This document shows positions 1-9,791 of a stretch of 64,000 nt of DNA, piece after piece. The translations under genes and the position numbers were made by a program. Every line of letters begins with the position of its first letter. The stretch's first letter is position 1. The notes beneath the pieces were generated by a model. The model saw nothing but the letters and a program-made list of their open reading frames with translations. It did no database searches and was not told the DNA's origin. This stretch comes from Rhizobium oryzicola (GTDB lineage: Bacteria; Pseudomonadota; Alphaproteobacteria; Rhizobiales; Rhizobiaceae), in assembly GCF_030504645.1 (NCBI RefSeq), contig NZ_JAUKWQ010000003.1:1-64000 (forward strand), given 5' to 3'.

Positions 1-246
1 ACCACTATTGTCTCAAGTCACCGGAAGAATAGCGCTGGTGGCGCCGCTTCCGTACGTACAGCAAAAAACGCATGCGCAATAATTGCCTATCGCTTGTAAA
101 ACAATAGTTTTTGCCTTCCCCCACAAGCGACGGGCAGGGGTATAAAGCCGCGTCATTGTGATCTAAAGGGTGTCGCGGCCAACGGCATTCATGATGCCGA
201 TTGTGGTTGATCTGTCATTGACCGTGCCCATGGAAGGAGAAGCGCC

Positions 247-907
247 ATGGGCAAACCGCATCCGATGGAGTTGCGCGTGCGTGTCGTTGCGTTTGCGAAT
301 GAAGGCAATAGTGATCGGGAAGTCGCCGGCATTTCCGGGCTTCTCTACGGCTGGTCAACACATGCAGATCCTGCACCGTTTCTCTGGTTCTCTTCGCCTG
401 CCCAGATAGGCCCATCGACCTGGCAGTAACTTTCTCCACATAGGGAATGGATCTGTGGGTGCATTGCTCTGCATGGCGAAGTCACTCTGGATAAATTGTA
501 TATCGAACTGGCCGAACGCGGCATCGACGTCCATCGCGCGAACGTCGGGCGGTTTTCTCCATCGGCTTGGGCTCAGCAATAAAAAAGCCTCAAGGAAAGC
601 GAGCAGCACAGACAGGAGATCGCCAAAGCGCGTAACCTTTGGATCAACTGGCGAAAGCCGTTCTTCAACAAGGCCTTGTCTCGGCTCATCTTTATCGAAG
701 AGCCTTCCAAGGCGAAGGCGGCCTGGCTTCTGTTCCTGCCGCCCTATTCGCCGGACCTCAACCCCATCGATATGGCAGTCTCAAAACTCAAGAGCCCGCT
801 GCGAAAGCAGGCCGTTCTATATTTCGCCGCTATCGCCCAAGCCATCCGATAAATCTGTAATCTCTAATCCGTCACAGAATTGAAAGCAGCAGGATATGAG
901 TGCGATT
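247..907 (+). pseudogene. IS630-family transposase remnant
   Basis: The first codons (GGAGA upstream of the ATG at 247) give the N-terminal start of an IS630-type transposase. After about 100 bases the frame is lost by a deletion. Downstream, in other frames, are the family's internal stretch (LAERGIDVHRANVGRF, about 500-550) and the DDE-domain signature [12 protein letters not shown] (about 734-770). The C-terminal AAGYECD follows at about 880-900. Several frame changes and in-frame stops mean no functional protein. The 246 bases before it hold nothing I recognise. It marks an old insertion at the left end of the window. Confidence 0.85.
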
Positions 908-1217
908 AAACGCGATACGCTTTAAGTGCACCGTGTCGATGCCAATTTTGTCTTTCATGTTGCCTTAAACGAGGCGGCGAACAATCATTATTGCACTGGT
1001 TTCCCTGCATGCGCTGCCGGTGCACATTGCGTTGCTAAGATGATTTCAAGCAGATGGTGCAATTCGCAACAAAGTCGCGTTGATCAATCCGGGAGGTGCA
1101 AAAGCCGACTTCCCGGAAGAATCTACCTCTGCTGGTCTGGAAACTTGGATCTGTAAGACTTCAAATTACCTCCTCGCAGCGGAATCAACTTCGGTGGTAG
1201 GTCACTCACTACCGATG
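908..1217. other. Intergenic, no gene seen
   Basis: Between the IS630 ruin and the 3' end of the citrate-type transporter I find no frame with recognisable protein content and no clear terminator or RNA structure. It is probably decayed flank of the insertion. Confidence 0.4.
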
Positions 1218-2504
1218 TCATAACGCTCCGGAGAAAAATGCGATAGCCAACATGATCAATGCTATGGACCACATGTAAAAGACCGAGTGTCGTATATGAG
1301 CAGCAAAATCGACACCTGCAAGACCAACCAGCATGTAAGCGCTGCCGATAACGGGGCTAATAGAGTAGCCGACATTTTCACCGATCAGCATCGCCCGGGC
1401 TACCGCCTCCGGCGCGACGCCGTGCGCTTTCCCAACACTCACCAGTACAGGCAAAATTCCGAAGTAATAGGTGTCTCCACCAAACATCATGCCGAGCGGT
1501 AGAGCAAGAATGCCAACAATCAGATGGACACTGCTTCCAAGGTTCGCGGGTATGAGTGAGATCAGCAGCTTGGCCAAAGCGTCCAGCATGCCGCTATCGT
1601 TGAGGATCCCCAGAAAGACGCCTGCCGCCAAAATAATGGCCGAAAGGCTGACCGCTTCGGCGCCATGTTTCTTGATCGCTGCCATCTGAGCTGTTGAGCC
1701 GTTGTAGTTGAGAGGCAGTGCAATAGCTACCGCTATCATCATGACAATTCCCAAGGGAATGCCGGAAAACACCATAGTCGCAATCGTGGCGAGGGTGAGC
1801 AACGTGTTCGCTGCACGTTTCCAGTTGTCCGAGATACTTTCTGAACCCAATGCATTGCCATCTGCTGCGGGTTCGAAGCTTTGTTCAGGCAAACCTGTCT
1901 GGGGCAAGTTGCGTCCAACCCACCAAGCCAAAGCGAGTGAACTGCATATACCGGCGAGGTGTGCTGGCCAAAGCGGTCGCCACAGTGCCGCAGGATCGAC
2001 ATGCAGCACTGTCGCAGCGCGCAGAACCGCAGGTGTCCACGGTTCAATGTTCATGATGCCGGCCATTAAACCGGTCAGCATAGCCAGGTGAAGTGGGCTG
2101 ATCTGAAACCGCCTATAGATTGGAAGGAACGCGGAGATGGTGACGAGGTAGGTCGTCGGCCCGGCTCCGTCCAAATGAACCAGCGCTGCGGTGACAACCG
2201 TCGCCATCAAAATGCGGTGGGGGCGGTTACCGGCGAACTTCAAGAGGAGGCGAATAAGTGGCTCAAAAATTCCTTGAGCATACATAATTCCAAAATAGAC
2301 TATGGCGAATATAAATATGACCACCATGGGCGCGACGGTGCTCAGACCCGACAGAACAAATTTCTGTACATGAGGGATGTCATTCCCTGCCAAAAATGCG
2401 CCGACAAGGGGTATGGCTGTAAAGGTAACGACGGGCGACACACGTCCGCTCATGAGTATGGCCACGGACAAAACGACGACAAAAAGCCCGATATAGGCAA
2501 GCAT
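1218..2504 (-). CDS. CitMHS-family citrate/metal transporter
   Basis: A 428-residue integral membrane protein with about 11-12 hydrophobic segments. The signature LDGAGPTT at residues 111-118 and the conserved N-E-P-W region near residue 153 match the CitMHS family, whose members import citrate complexed with Mg or Ca in symport with protons. It sits divergently from a LysR-type gene starting at 2812, the common layout for a substrate-induced transporter and its regulator. No citrate-degrading enzyme lies beside it, so the exact organic acid is unknown; a related tricarboxylate or acidic catabolite is possible. Length is normal for the family and the frame is intact. Confidence 0.8.
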   Translation of the reverse strand: MLAYIGLFVVVLSVAILMSGRVSPVVTFTAIPLVGAFLAGNDIPHVQKFVLSGLSTVAPMVVIFIFAIVYFGIMYAQGIFEPLIRLLLKFAGNRPHRILMATVVTAALVHLDGAGPTTYLVTISAFLPIYRRFQISPLHLAMLTGLMAGIMNIEPWTPAVLRAATVLHVDPAALWRPLWPAHLAGICSSLALAWWVGRNLPQTGLPEQSFEPAADGNALGSESISDNWKRAANTLLTLATIATMVFSGIPLGIVMMIAVAIALPLNYNGSTAQMAAIKKHGAEAVSLSAIILAAGVFLGILNDSGMLDALAKLLISLIPANLGSSVHLIVGILALPLGMMFGGDTYYFGILPVLVSVGKAHGVAPEAVARAMLIGENVGYSISPVIGSAYMLVGLAGVDFAAHIRHSVFYMWSIALIMLAIAFFSGAL

Positions 2505-2811
2505 TTATGATATTCCTCCCAGTCACACGCATCAATTGATTGCAAACGGATCGAAGCGATCGCCGAGCGTTACGACCCGTCGATTATCTCCTCCAGCCAC
2601 TTCGGTGATGCTTCCGCCCGATAGCCAGCTACCCGCGTTGGCACCCCCTCCAGGAGGTTGACGTGCTCGACCTCCAACAGGGATGGCTAGTCAAGATCGC
2701 CGAAACGTTTCTCCCCCTCGATCTCCACGCGTTGCGGAGATTTGAGAGAACCAGAAAATGCCATAATTGACTGTTGAGAATAAGTGAAAAATTTACAGTG
2801 TTTATCTCGCT
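2505..2811. promoter_or_regulatory. Divergent promoter region
   Basis: This gap separates the starts of the CitMHS transporter (minus) and the LysR gene (plus), so both promoters and the LysR binding site should lie here. I could not pick out a convincing T-N11-A palindrome. The middle (about 2550-2750) has coding-like GC and may be a decayed gene fragment that I cannot assign. Confidence 0.4.
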
Positions 2812-3768
2812 ATGAGCATTAATTACAGTCTGACGGAAATACGCGCCTTCATTGCGGTTGCAAGCTTTCAAAGTTTCGGCCGCGCGGCGGATGTCTTGGG
2901 TTTGTCGCCCTCTGCTGTGAGCCGGAGGATCTTCGAACTCGAGCAAACATTGGGCACGCAATTGTTCGAGCGGACGACCCGGTCTGTCGTCTTGACTCGC
3001 GCGGGGCGAATTTTGCTGGCCGATGTGACGCCTGTTTTGCAGAAGATGGATGAGAGTCTCACAAAGATCGCGCAGGAAGCGCAGGGCGACGGCGGCTGGC
3101 TCGATGTGGGTTGCGTCACCTCTGTATGCTTTGCGATCGCGCCGCGTGTCGCCCGAGCCTTCAAAGCTCTTTATCCGAAAATGCATTTGCGCCTGCATGA
3201 CAGCACGGGGAAAACGGTTACCCACAGCGTTTTGCGCGGCGATACTGTCTTTGCGGTCAACTCGGTTCTCAACCCACCCAGCGATCTCTACGTGCGGGAG
3301 GCGTTACACGACAGCTATGTGCTCGTCGTACCAAAGGGTCATGCTATGGCCACAGAAAGCGAAGTTTCCTGGAAAAGATTGGCAACGCTATCGGAACTTG
3401 GCCTGACTTTGTTGGCTTTGAACCAAAGTAGTGCAAATCGCCAGGAGGTCGATCAGGAGCTTCGGAGTGTCGGGGTTGCCGTTCCTTGGGGTGATGAGGT
3501 TCAGCACTTCTCCAGCCTTATAGGCTTTCTGAAGTCGGGCGGATTTGCAGCTGTTCTGCCTCAGATCGCCATGCATGCTTGCGAGGAATGGGGGTTAAAA
3601 GGGATCGCTTTGAAAGACCCAACTATCCATCGGCGGATCGGCCTGATCAGGCGTCGTGACTTTGTTCTGCCGCAACCGGCCGCAGCTCTTTGGACATTGT
3701 TTGAGAAGGAACTCGCCAATCTTGCGGCACAAGGCGGGCAGATTCCTGATCTGCTTCACATGGAATAG
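2812..3768 (+). CDS. LysR-family transcriptional regulator
   Basis: A 318-residue LysR-type regulator. The N-terminal winged helix-turn-helix (about residues 8-66) has the AADVLGLSPSAVSRRI recognition region and the LFERTTR wing, followed by a LysR substrate-binding domain from about residue 90. It is divergent from the CitMHS transporter and most simply controls it, with the transported acid or a derivative as co-inducer. Length and domain order are typical. No strong ribosome binding site precedes the ATG. Confidence 0.85.
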   Translation: MSINYSLTEIRAFIAVASFQSFGRAADVLGLSPSAVSRRIFELEQTLGTQLFERTTRSVVLTRAGRILLADVTPVLQKMDESLTKIAQEAQGDGGWLDVGCVTSVCFAIAPRVARAFKALYPKMHLRLHDSTGKTVTHSVLRGDTVFAVNSVLNPPSDLYVREALHDSYVLVVPKGHAMATESEVSWKRLATLSELGLTLLALNQSSANRQEVDQELRSVGVAVPWGDEVQHFSSLIGFLKSGGFAAVLPQIAMHACEEWGLKGIALKDPTIHRRIGLIRRRDFVLPQPAAALWTLFEKELANLAAQGGQIPDLLHME

Positions 3769-3867
3769 GCGAGCGATGTGGAGCTTTGATCGCAACCTTT
3801 CAAATTGCCTTTTCTAAAGGGTCAAGCGCAAATCGGGCGTTCCTCAATTCAGGCTAGCGGGCATATC

Positions 3868-4806
3868 GTGAATACCAGCATTCTTTCCCGGATACCTTTG
3901 CTCGCGCTGCGTCATTTGGAAGCCGCAGTGCGTTTAGGATCATTTGAAACGGCTGCCCGGGAACTGAATGTATCTGCGAGCGCCGTCAGTCAGCAAATCC
4001 ATCGCATCGAAAGATCGATTGGCTTTTCGTTGTTCGAGCGCCTTGGCAATCGAACCGTGCCCACCCGACGAGGCCTTGAGCTCGGCAGAGTGCTGACACA
4101 GGCGTTCGATGCCATCGCGATCGGTGTCGAGGAAGCGGCCAGTTCCGGAATGTCTCATGGCGTCAAAATCCGGGTCTATCAAACCTTGGCGAATCGCTGG
4201 CTGATTCCCAATCTGGAAGATTTCTCCAGACAATATCCAGAGGTCTCCGTGGAGTTTGAAACTGGCAGTGGTGATGTTGACTTCAGCCATACCGATGCGG
4301 ATATGGCCATTTGCTTTAACGCTGCGTCCAGCCGCCGTGTCCTTCGTCAGGAACTTTTTTCATCCCGCCTTACTCCAGTTTGCACCCCACGCGTGGCTTT
4401 GGAAAACGCCACCGATCTCGCTTCCGTCCCGCGCATTTCCTCGCGAAATCGCATGAGTGACTGGCCAACCTGGCTATCAGCTTCAGGGTTTAAGCAAGAG
4501 CGGCAAACCCGCCTGCTGCTGTTCTCCAACTCAACATTGGCATATGAAGCCGCTCTGGCGGGAATGGGAATGGTCGTGGCTCAAATTGAACTGGTCATCA
4601 ATGACCTCCAAAGCGGCCGCCTTGTTCAGCCTTTCGCCACCTGTATTCGTTCCCAACAATCCGTTGCTCTGCTCGAGCCGGAAATCCGTCCCCGTAATCC
4701 AGCGGCAACGGCATTTCGGCAATGGGTCGTTCAAGAAGTTAAAGCCTTGACCCATCGTACAGATTTATTCCTAGCCCAGCGGCAGCGCGGTGAGATGAGC
4801 TTATAA
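3868..4806 (+). CDS. LysR-family regulator, GcvA-like
   Basis: Encodes about 312 residues from the GTG at 3868; an upstream TTG at 3805 would add 21 residues, but the conserved LPALRHLEAA-type opening favours 3868. The HTH (AARELNVSASAVSQQIHRIE) and LFERLGN wing are clear, and the C-terminal domain resembles GcvA/AmpR-like regulators (LxxLPRLxxF-style segment around the middle). Its stop overlaps that of the convergent alpha/beta-hydrolase by six bases (4801-4806), so the two transcripts must run into each other. The target is unknown; the hydrolase or the nearby transporter are the obvious candidates. Confidence 0.8.
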   Translation: MNTSILSRIPLLALRHLEAAVRLGSFETAARELNVSASAVSQQIHRIERSIGFSLFERLGNRTVPTRRGLELGRVLTQAFDAIAIGVEEAASSGMSHGVKIRVYQTLANRWLIPNLEDFSRQYPEVSVEFETGSGDVDFSHTDADMAICFNAASSRRVLRQELFSSRLTPVCTPRVALENATDLASVPRISSRNRMSDWPTWLSASGFKQERQTRLLLFSNSTLAYEAALAGMGMVVAQIELVINDLQSGRLVQPFATCIRSQQSVALLEPEIRPRNPAATAFRQWVVQEVKALTHRTDLFLAQRQRGEMSL

Positions 4807-5667
4807 CGCCATCACTCGATCGATAAATCGCACAATTCGATCGGAGATTGGCGGCTGCCGAAAAACCTCATCACCGTGGCCTGCATTGGGGATGATTTCG
4901 AAATCTACAGACGCGCCCTGCTTTACCAGTTCGCCAGCAAGGGATGCACTCTGGGCCCAAGGAAGCACTTTGTCCTGTTCGCCGTGCATGATCAAAAAGG
5001 GCGGTGCATCACGCCGTGCGTATGTCACGGGGCTGATGGTGACGAGCTTATCCGGATGTCGCAGCGGATCACCACCAATCAACAGACCCAAGGGCGATTC
5101 AGCGCTCGATTGGTCGGTTTCACTGTTCTGCACCGCAGTGAGGAATTGCGGGAAATCATAGGCACCGTATATGGCGACCACACCCTTGAGCTCAAGGTTT
5201 GGCACGGTGTTGAAATCCGCTTGGTCCCTTGCCAAGGCAGCCAAGGCTGCGAGATGGGCGCCCGCTGAAGTTCCCGCAAGGACAATCCTTGAGGTATCAA
5301 CGCCATACGTGCTGGCATTCTCTATCAAATGCTTCATTCCTGCGTTGACGTCTTGCACCTGCGCCGGAAAGCAAGCGTCTTGGGCCAATCTGTAGCCAAT
5401 ACTGACCAAAGCGTAACCATGCTCAAGCACAAACATCGTACGCACTGCGCGCTTGTCGCGTCGCATCCAGCCCCCGGGGTGAAAAAACACCACCACGGGC
5501 ATGGGCGCGGAGAGAGCTTGCGGTAGATATACGTCGTATCGCTGGCGTTCATGCGAACCAAATTCAACGTCACGAATAACGTTGACGCCGGCCGGTGGTT
5601 CGGGAAGAGGAATGACGGACCCGGTATATTGCGGCTTTCCGCCGGTTTGAAGGGTATTGTCGATCAT
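4801..5667 (-). CDS. Alpha/beta-hydrolase, esterase/kynurenine formamidase-like
   Basis: Starting at the ATG at 5667 (AGGAAG about 10-15 bases upstream) gives 288 residues. Upstream TTG/ATG starts at 5754/5727 would add a hydrophobic leader that looks fortuitous. The oxyanion motif HPGGW is at residues 63-67, the nucleophile elbow GTSAG at 132-136 (Ser134), and a late GEQDKVLPW and AGHGD supply the Asp and His. This is the HSL/BD-FAE/kynurenine-formamidase-like group of small carboxylesterases and amidases. The substrate cannot be read from sequence. It is convergent with the GcvA-like regulator and has no operon partner. Confidence 0.75.
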   Translation of the reverse strand: MIDNTLQTGGKPQYTGSVIPLPEPPAGVNVIRDVEFGSHERQRYDVYLPQALSAPMPVVVFFHPGGWMRRDKRAVRTMFVLEHGYALVSIGYRLAQDACFPAQVQDVNAGMKHLIENASTYGVDTSRIVLAGTSAGAHLAALAALARDQADFNTVPNLELKGVVAIYGAYDFPQFLTAVQNSETDQSSAESPLGLLIGGDPLRHPDKLVTISPVTYARRDAPPFLIMHGEQDKVLPWAQSASLAGELVKQGASVDFEIIPNAGHGDEVFRQPPISDRIVRFIDRVMAL

Positions 5668-5904
5668 ATTTGTTCCGCTTCCTGGTTTGCCCCAAATTCC
5701 TAATATCCACTCAAGTGGGAGCACCATAACGACGATCGCATGCAACAAAAGCAAGATGCTCTAAGGGTAGGATAAGACAAGCTGGGTGTGGTGCAATTGC
5801 GCCGGATTTCGCGCGCCAGATTGTGCCATAGATCCTGCTGGCTTCCGTACGAGGTGAACCGCGCCGGCTTTGCCGGAGCCCCCAACTTCTGAGAAGCAGG
5901 GTCT

Positions 5905-6287
5905 ATGACAAGCAAGACGACGAACAAGTTTTCTCCTGAAGTTCGCGCCTGCGCCGTTCGAATGGTGGCGGAACATGAGGCAGAACATTGGTCGCGGTGG
6001 GCTGCCGTTTGCTCGATAGCTGCAAGATCAGGTGCTCTGCGCATACGCTGAATGAGTGGGTGAAGAAGGCCGAGGTCATCCATTGGAGAGGACCGTGGCG
6101 AAACTTCGAAGCCGTAGAGTTCGCCACTTTGGAATGGGTTGATTGGTTCAACAACCGCCGCCTTCTGGAGCCCATCGGGATCATACCGCCAGCCGAGGCA
6201 GAAGAGCGATATTATGCCATGCCGGACGCGCCAGCCATGGCCGCATACCTTAAACCAAACGGTCTCCGGCAGGGAGGGCGCGGTTAA
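5905..6287 (+). pseudogene. IS3-family remnant, orfA head fused to orfB tail
   Basis: From the ATG at 5905 the start of an IS3-type OrfA can be read (KFSPEVRA, then WVKKAEV after a frame change). It jumps directly to the C-terminal end of OrfB (DWFNNRRLLEPIG, then EERYYAM) at about 6130-6220. The entire catalytic middle is deleted and a frameshift lies near 6010. This is a dead scar of an internally deleted element; the last residues (LKPNGLR) are the usual end of this OrfB subgroup. Confidence 0.85.
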
Positions 6288-6526
6288 GATCGATACAGGC
6301 CATACTTATCAACTGATAGAGCGGAGTTCGAACCGTAGCTGCGGCGTGAAGGAATTTGCAGCAGTGAAAGGTCAAAACGCACCTCATGATCGCGTTGGCA
6401 ATCTGGAATAACTGGTTCCGGTACCGTCGATCATAAACTTTCGTTATGAACTCATGTGCCGGGTGTGCTTGGCTGAGGTTCCGTCTCCGGGGTATCGCTT
6501 GCCGTGCCAAGAGAGGATTTCAAACC

Positions 6527-7690
6527 ATGCATGATCTCACACGCTGCGTTCATCATCCTGCCGTATCGCAGGAGGGCTTCAGTAGTCTTGCTGTTCCGAC
6601 CTACCGGGCGTCGACGATTGTGTATCCGGATGCGGAATCCTTTTCCGCACGGGGGAAGCGGGGATTCGACGGCTATACTTATGGCCTGCATGGCACGCCG
6701 ACGACACGCACTCTGGAAGCGCAGATTACCCAGTTGCATGGTGGTGTTCGAACCGTACTGGTGCCGTCCGGACAGGCTGCCGCATCCATGATCATGCTGA
6801 CCTTCCTGATGCCGGGAGATTGCGTGCTGATCCCCGATAATGTCTATGGACCGGTCCGCTATTTCTGCGCGGATTACCTCAAGCCGCGGGGTATTGAGTA
6901 CAAAGTCTACGATCCGTTGATCGGCGCCGGAATCTCGTCACTGATCGACGACAAGACCAAACTCGTCTGGATCGAGTCGCCTGGTTCGGGAACGATGGAG
7001 GTGCAGGATGTCCCGGCGATCATTCAAGCGGCGAAGGCAAGGGGCGTCCTGACCGCCTGCGACAACACCTGGGCAACGCCATTGCTGTTTAAGCCTCTCG
7101 CCCACGGCGCAGACTTTGTTGTCGAGGCGTTGACCAAGTATATCGGCGGTCATTCTGACCTGCTGCTCGGCTCCATCACCGTCTCCGATATTGAGTTGCG
7201 CCAGCGCATCAAGCTTGTTCTCCGCGATATGGGCATTGGTGTTTCGCCTGATGAGGTGGCGCTGGCACTGCGCGGCATCGAGACTATGGGGGTTCGTCTA
7301 CGTCATGTGGGCCGCGTGTCCGAAGAGTTTGCGCAGGCGCTTCAGGAAAGCGCTGTCGTTGAACGCGTCCTGCACCCGGCCTTGCCATCCTGCCCTGGGC
7401 ATGAGTTGTGGAAGCGGGATATGGGCGGTTCCGCTGGTGTCTTCAGCGTCGTGTTGAAACCAGGCGCAGAGGCCAATCTGAAGCGCGCAATGACGGAGCT
7501 GCGGATCTTTGCGATTGGCGCCTCCTGGGGCGGCACCCGCAGTCTCATCGCTACAACGGCGCTGAAGGAGGAGCGGACGGTGCGTCCCTGGACCTCTGCA
7601 GGTACGGTGCTTCGCATCAGCATCGGCTTGGAGGATGAGCAGGATCTGTGGCGGGATCTTTCGGAAATGCTCGGCAAGCTTGAACACTGA
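6527..7690 (+). CDS. metC: Cystathionine beta-lyase-type C-S lyase (PLP)
   Basis: A 387-residue Cys/Met-metabolism PLP enzyme. The start at 6527 is chosen because GAGAGGA lies about 10 bases upstream; a longer upstream frame lacks homology. Hallmarks are the substrate-loop Tyr region (DGYTYGLHGTPTTR, 48-61), the cofactor Asp179 in ACDNTWATP, and Lys204 in ALTKYIGGHSD as Schiff-base lysine. Family members cleave the C-S bond of cystathionine or other S-substituted cysteines to a thiol, pyruvate and ammonia. Downstream on the same strand are a LysR gene, an amino-acid ABC importer, an M20 hydrolase and an MFS exporter, pointing to catabolism of imported S-conjugates rather than methionine synthesis. 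Assignment between beta-lyase and gamma-synthase/lyase members is by resemblance only. Confidence 0.82.
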   Translation: MHDLTRCVHHPAVSQEGFSSLAVPTYRASTIVYPDAESFSARGKRGFDGYTYGLHGTPTTRTLEAQITQLHGGVRTVLVPSGQAAASMIMLTFLMPGDCVLIPDNVYGPVRYFCADYLKPRGIEYKVYDPLIGAGISSLIDDKTKLVWIESPGSGTMEVQDVPAIIQAAKARGVLTACDNTWATPLLFKPLAHGADFVVEALTKYIGGHSDLLLGSITVSDIELRQRIKLVLRDMGIGVSPDEVALALRGIETMGVRLRHVGRVSEEFAQALQESAVVERVLHPALPSCPGHELWKRDMGGSAGVFSVVLKPGAEANLKRAMTELRIFAIGASWGGTRSLIATTALKEERTVRPWTSAGTVLRISIGLEDEQDLWRDLSEMLGKLEH

Positions 7691-7715
7691 CTGCATCGCT
7701 ATTCGCTTATACGAC

Positions 7716-7744
7716 AAGGCCTTCGTACAATGAGGGCCTTTTCC
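7716..7744 (+). terminator. Possible terminator after metC-like gene
   Basis: AAGGCC (7716-7721) pairs with GGCCTT (7735-7740) across a 13-base loop and is followed by TTTT when the shared Ts are counted. Placement 25 bases after the stop is right for an intrinsic terminator, but the stem is only six pairs and the loop is long. Confidence 0.35.
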
Positions 7745-7792
7745 TATTTCTGCAGACTGCGCATGATGCAGAAAAGATGCGGGGAGGAGTTG

Positions 7793-8668
7793 ATGAACTT
7801 TCGACAGATCGAAATCTTTGCAGCCATCATGAAAACCGGGACCGCGTCCAAGGCGGCCGAACTGCTTGATATCACGCAGCCCGCAGCAAGCCGTGCCTTG
7901 TCCGATCTGGAAAGCGATCTGGGCTTTCTATTGTTTGACCGCGTTCGCCAAAGGCTCCAGCCAACGCCGGAAGCTTGGCAATTCTACAAGTCCGTGGAAG
8001 CATCCTTTCGAGGCCTTGATACCATCAAGGCGGAGGCGGCGCGCATCCGCGACCAGGGAAGCGGTCGATTAAGAATAGCTTCCCTCGCGCTCCTGGGGTC
8101 TACGCTGGTGCCAAGGTCCATTGCTCGATTTCGAACCCGCCACCCGGACATCAATGTGACGCTGCACGTGCTGGTCTCGCGGGACGTACGTGATCTTGTG
8201 GCGTCGGGGCAGTTCGATGTCGGGCTTGCCGCGGACGAAATCGATATCACCGGGCTCAATCATCAGCTCTTTCTGTCGCCGCAGGCCATGATTGCCATGC
8301 CTGTGGGCCATCCGCTCGCGGCCCGCGAAACGATCAGGCCTCATGATCTGATAGGATTTCCCTTCGTTTCCTATGTGCCGGAGGATCGGGCGCGCCAACG
8401 TTTCGATGCCATTCTGTCTGAGGCGGGCGTCAAGCTCGATATTGTCGTTGAAACGATCTACGCTTCCACGGTGTGTGCCCTGGTGACAGAAGGTGTCGGC
8501 CTCGGGCTTGTCAGTCCCTATGTCGTCAGCAATCTCGATAAGACCCGCGTTGCTCTTCGACCCTTTGAACCGGCGGTCTCCATCAAGACACTGCTTATTC
8601 TACCACCTGACAAACCGAAGTCATTGCTGGTGAGAGATTTCATCACAGCGCTGATGGAGTCACGCTAG
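7793..8668 (+). CDS. LysR-family transcriptional regulator
   Basis: Encodes 291 residues from the ATG at 7793, preceded by GGGGAGGAG; the frame is open further upstream but without homology. The HTH reads TASKAAELLDITQPAASRAL and is followed by the LLFDR wing and a LysR ligand domain. The FRQIEIFAAIM opening resembles regulators of opine and amino-acid catabolism in rhizobia. It lies between the metC-like lyase and the amino-acid ABC operon, all codirectional, so it probably controls that operon and perhaps the lyase. The inverted repeat at 8725-8754, just upstream of the operon, is a candidate target. Confidence 0.85.
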   Translation: MNFRQIEIFAAIMKTGTASKAAELLDITQPAASRALSDLESDLGFLLFDRVRQRLQPTPEAWQFYKSVEASFRGLDTIKAEAARIRDQGSGRLRIASLALLGSTLVPRSIARFRTRHPDINVTLHVLVSRDVRDLVASGQFDVGLAADEIDITGLNHQLFLSPQAMIAMPVGHPLAARETIRPHDLIGFPFVSYVPEDRARQRFDAILSEAGVKLDIVVETIYASTVCALVTEGVGLGLVSPYVVSNLDKTRVALRPFEPAVSIKTLLILPPDKPKSLLVRDFITALMESR

Positions 8669-8724
8669 CGTCTATCTTCATAACATCTGCGCATGAACTC
8701 ATGCGGGCCGTTCCCTTGTTCTGC

Positions 8725-8754
8725 CACGGGTCGAAAAATACGATCTGACCCGTG
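8725..8754 (+). repeat. Perfect 8-bp inverted repeat before the ABC operon
   Basis: CACGGGTC (8725-8732) and GACCCGTG (8747-8754) form a perfect inverted repeat with a 14-base spacer, 65 bases upstream of the solute-binding protein gene and 57 after the LysR stop. It could be a LysR operator, a leader hairpin or the regulator's terminator; no U-tract follows, which argues against the last. Confidence 0.4.
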
Positions 8755-8818
8755 TTGGTGATGCTCCTCCAGCAAACGAGAGGTTGCCGTCAACACGGTC
8801 TTCAGAAAGGGAACGCAG

Positions 8819-9724
8819 ATGGAAAAGTTCATAAGTAACGTATCGGCGGCCAGATTATTGGCGCTGATGTTGGGTACTGCGCTATCGCTGGCGTCGCCCA
8901 TTGCATATGCCGCCGAGGGTTTCGATGCGGCGAAGATTGCCAAGGATGAGGCGCTGGCAGCCCGACTGCCAAAGGATATCAAGGCAAAGGGTACGCTCAC
9001 GATAGGATCGGACACGACCTATCCCCCGGCGGAATTCCTTGCGGGACCGGACGGCCAGACGCCCGAGGGCATCGACGTCGATCTGGCCAAGGCCATGGCT
9101 CAGAAATGGGGCCTGAAGCTCGAATTCCTGACAGCCCAGTTTGCCAGCATCCTGCCGGCCATTGGCCCCCGTTATGATCTCGGCGTTTCTGCATTTACAA
9201 TTACAAACGAGCGCTACAAGGCGGTCGACTTCGTCAGTTATTTCAATGCTGGAAAGCAATGGGCTGTGCAGGCTGGCAACCCCGCGCATTTCAACCCCGA
9301 AGATCCCTGCGGCACGACCGTTGGAGCACAGACAGGTTCGACAGGCGAAAAGGCTGTGGTTGCAATGAGCAATGCCTGCGTCGCTGCCAAAAAGGCCCCT
9401 ATCGAAATCGTATCGATGCCAAAGCAGACGGATCTCATCACGCGTTTGATCAACGGCGCCGTTCACGCCGTCTATGCGGGCTCGACCAATATTGGTTACG
9501 CAGTCAAGCAGACCAACGGCCAACTGGAAACGATCGGCAAGATTACCAATCCGTCGCCAAACGGCATTGCTGTTGCCAAGGGCCAGACCGAGTGGGCGAA
9601 GCTTGTCGCCGATACGATCAATGGACTGATTGCCGACGGCACCTACGGGCAAATCATGGCGAAGTGGGGCATCCAGTCTGCCGCGCTCGAAAAGGCAGAG
9701 GTGAATCCGAAGGTAGAGGAATAG
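8819..9724 (+). CDS. Polar amino-acid ABC transporter, substrate-binding protein
   Basis: A 301-residue periplasmic binding protein with an N-terminal signal peptide (hydrophobic core about 11-30, Ala-rich cleavage region near residue 32). A family-3 solute-binding fold begins at about residue 55 (GTLTIGSDTTYPPAEF, then EGIDVDLAKAMA). The family binds polar amino acids and opines. It is followed by one permease and one ATPase gene with tight spacing, giving a complete importer. The downstream M20 hydrolase suggests the ligand may be an N-acyl or peptide-like amino-acid derivative. Confidence 0.88.
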   Translation: MEKFISNVSAARLLALMLGTALSLASPIAYAAEGFDAAKIAKDEALAARLPKDIKAKGTLTIGSDTTYPPAEFLAGPDGQTPEGIDVDLAKAMAQKWGLKLEFLTAQFASILPAIGPRYDLGVSAFTITNERYKAVDFVSYFNAGKQWAVQAGNPAHFNPEDPCGTTVGAQTGSTGEKAVVAMSNACVAAKKAPIEIVSMPKQTDLITRLINGAVHAVYAGSTNIGYAVKQTNGQLETIGKITNPSPNGIAVAKGQTEWAKLVADTINGLIADGTYGQIMAKWGIQSAALEKAEVNPKVEE

Positions 9725-9791
9725 AGCGGTGAACTCAGCCGGACCGCCGCGGGGCAGGTCCGGTTCCCACTCATTGCGACCAGGAGGCTCC

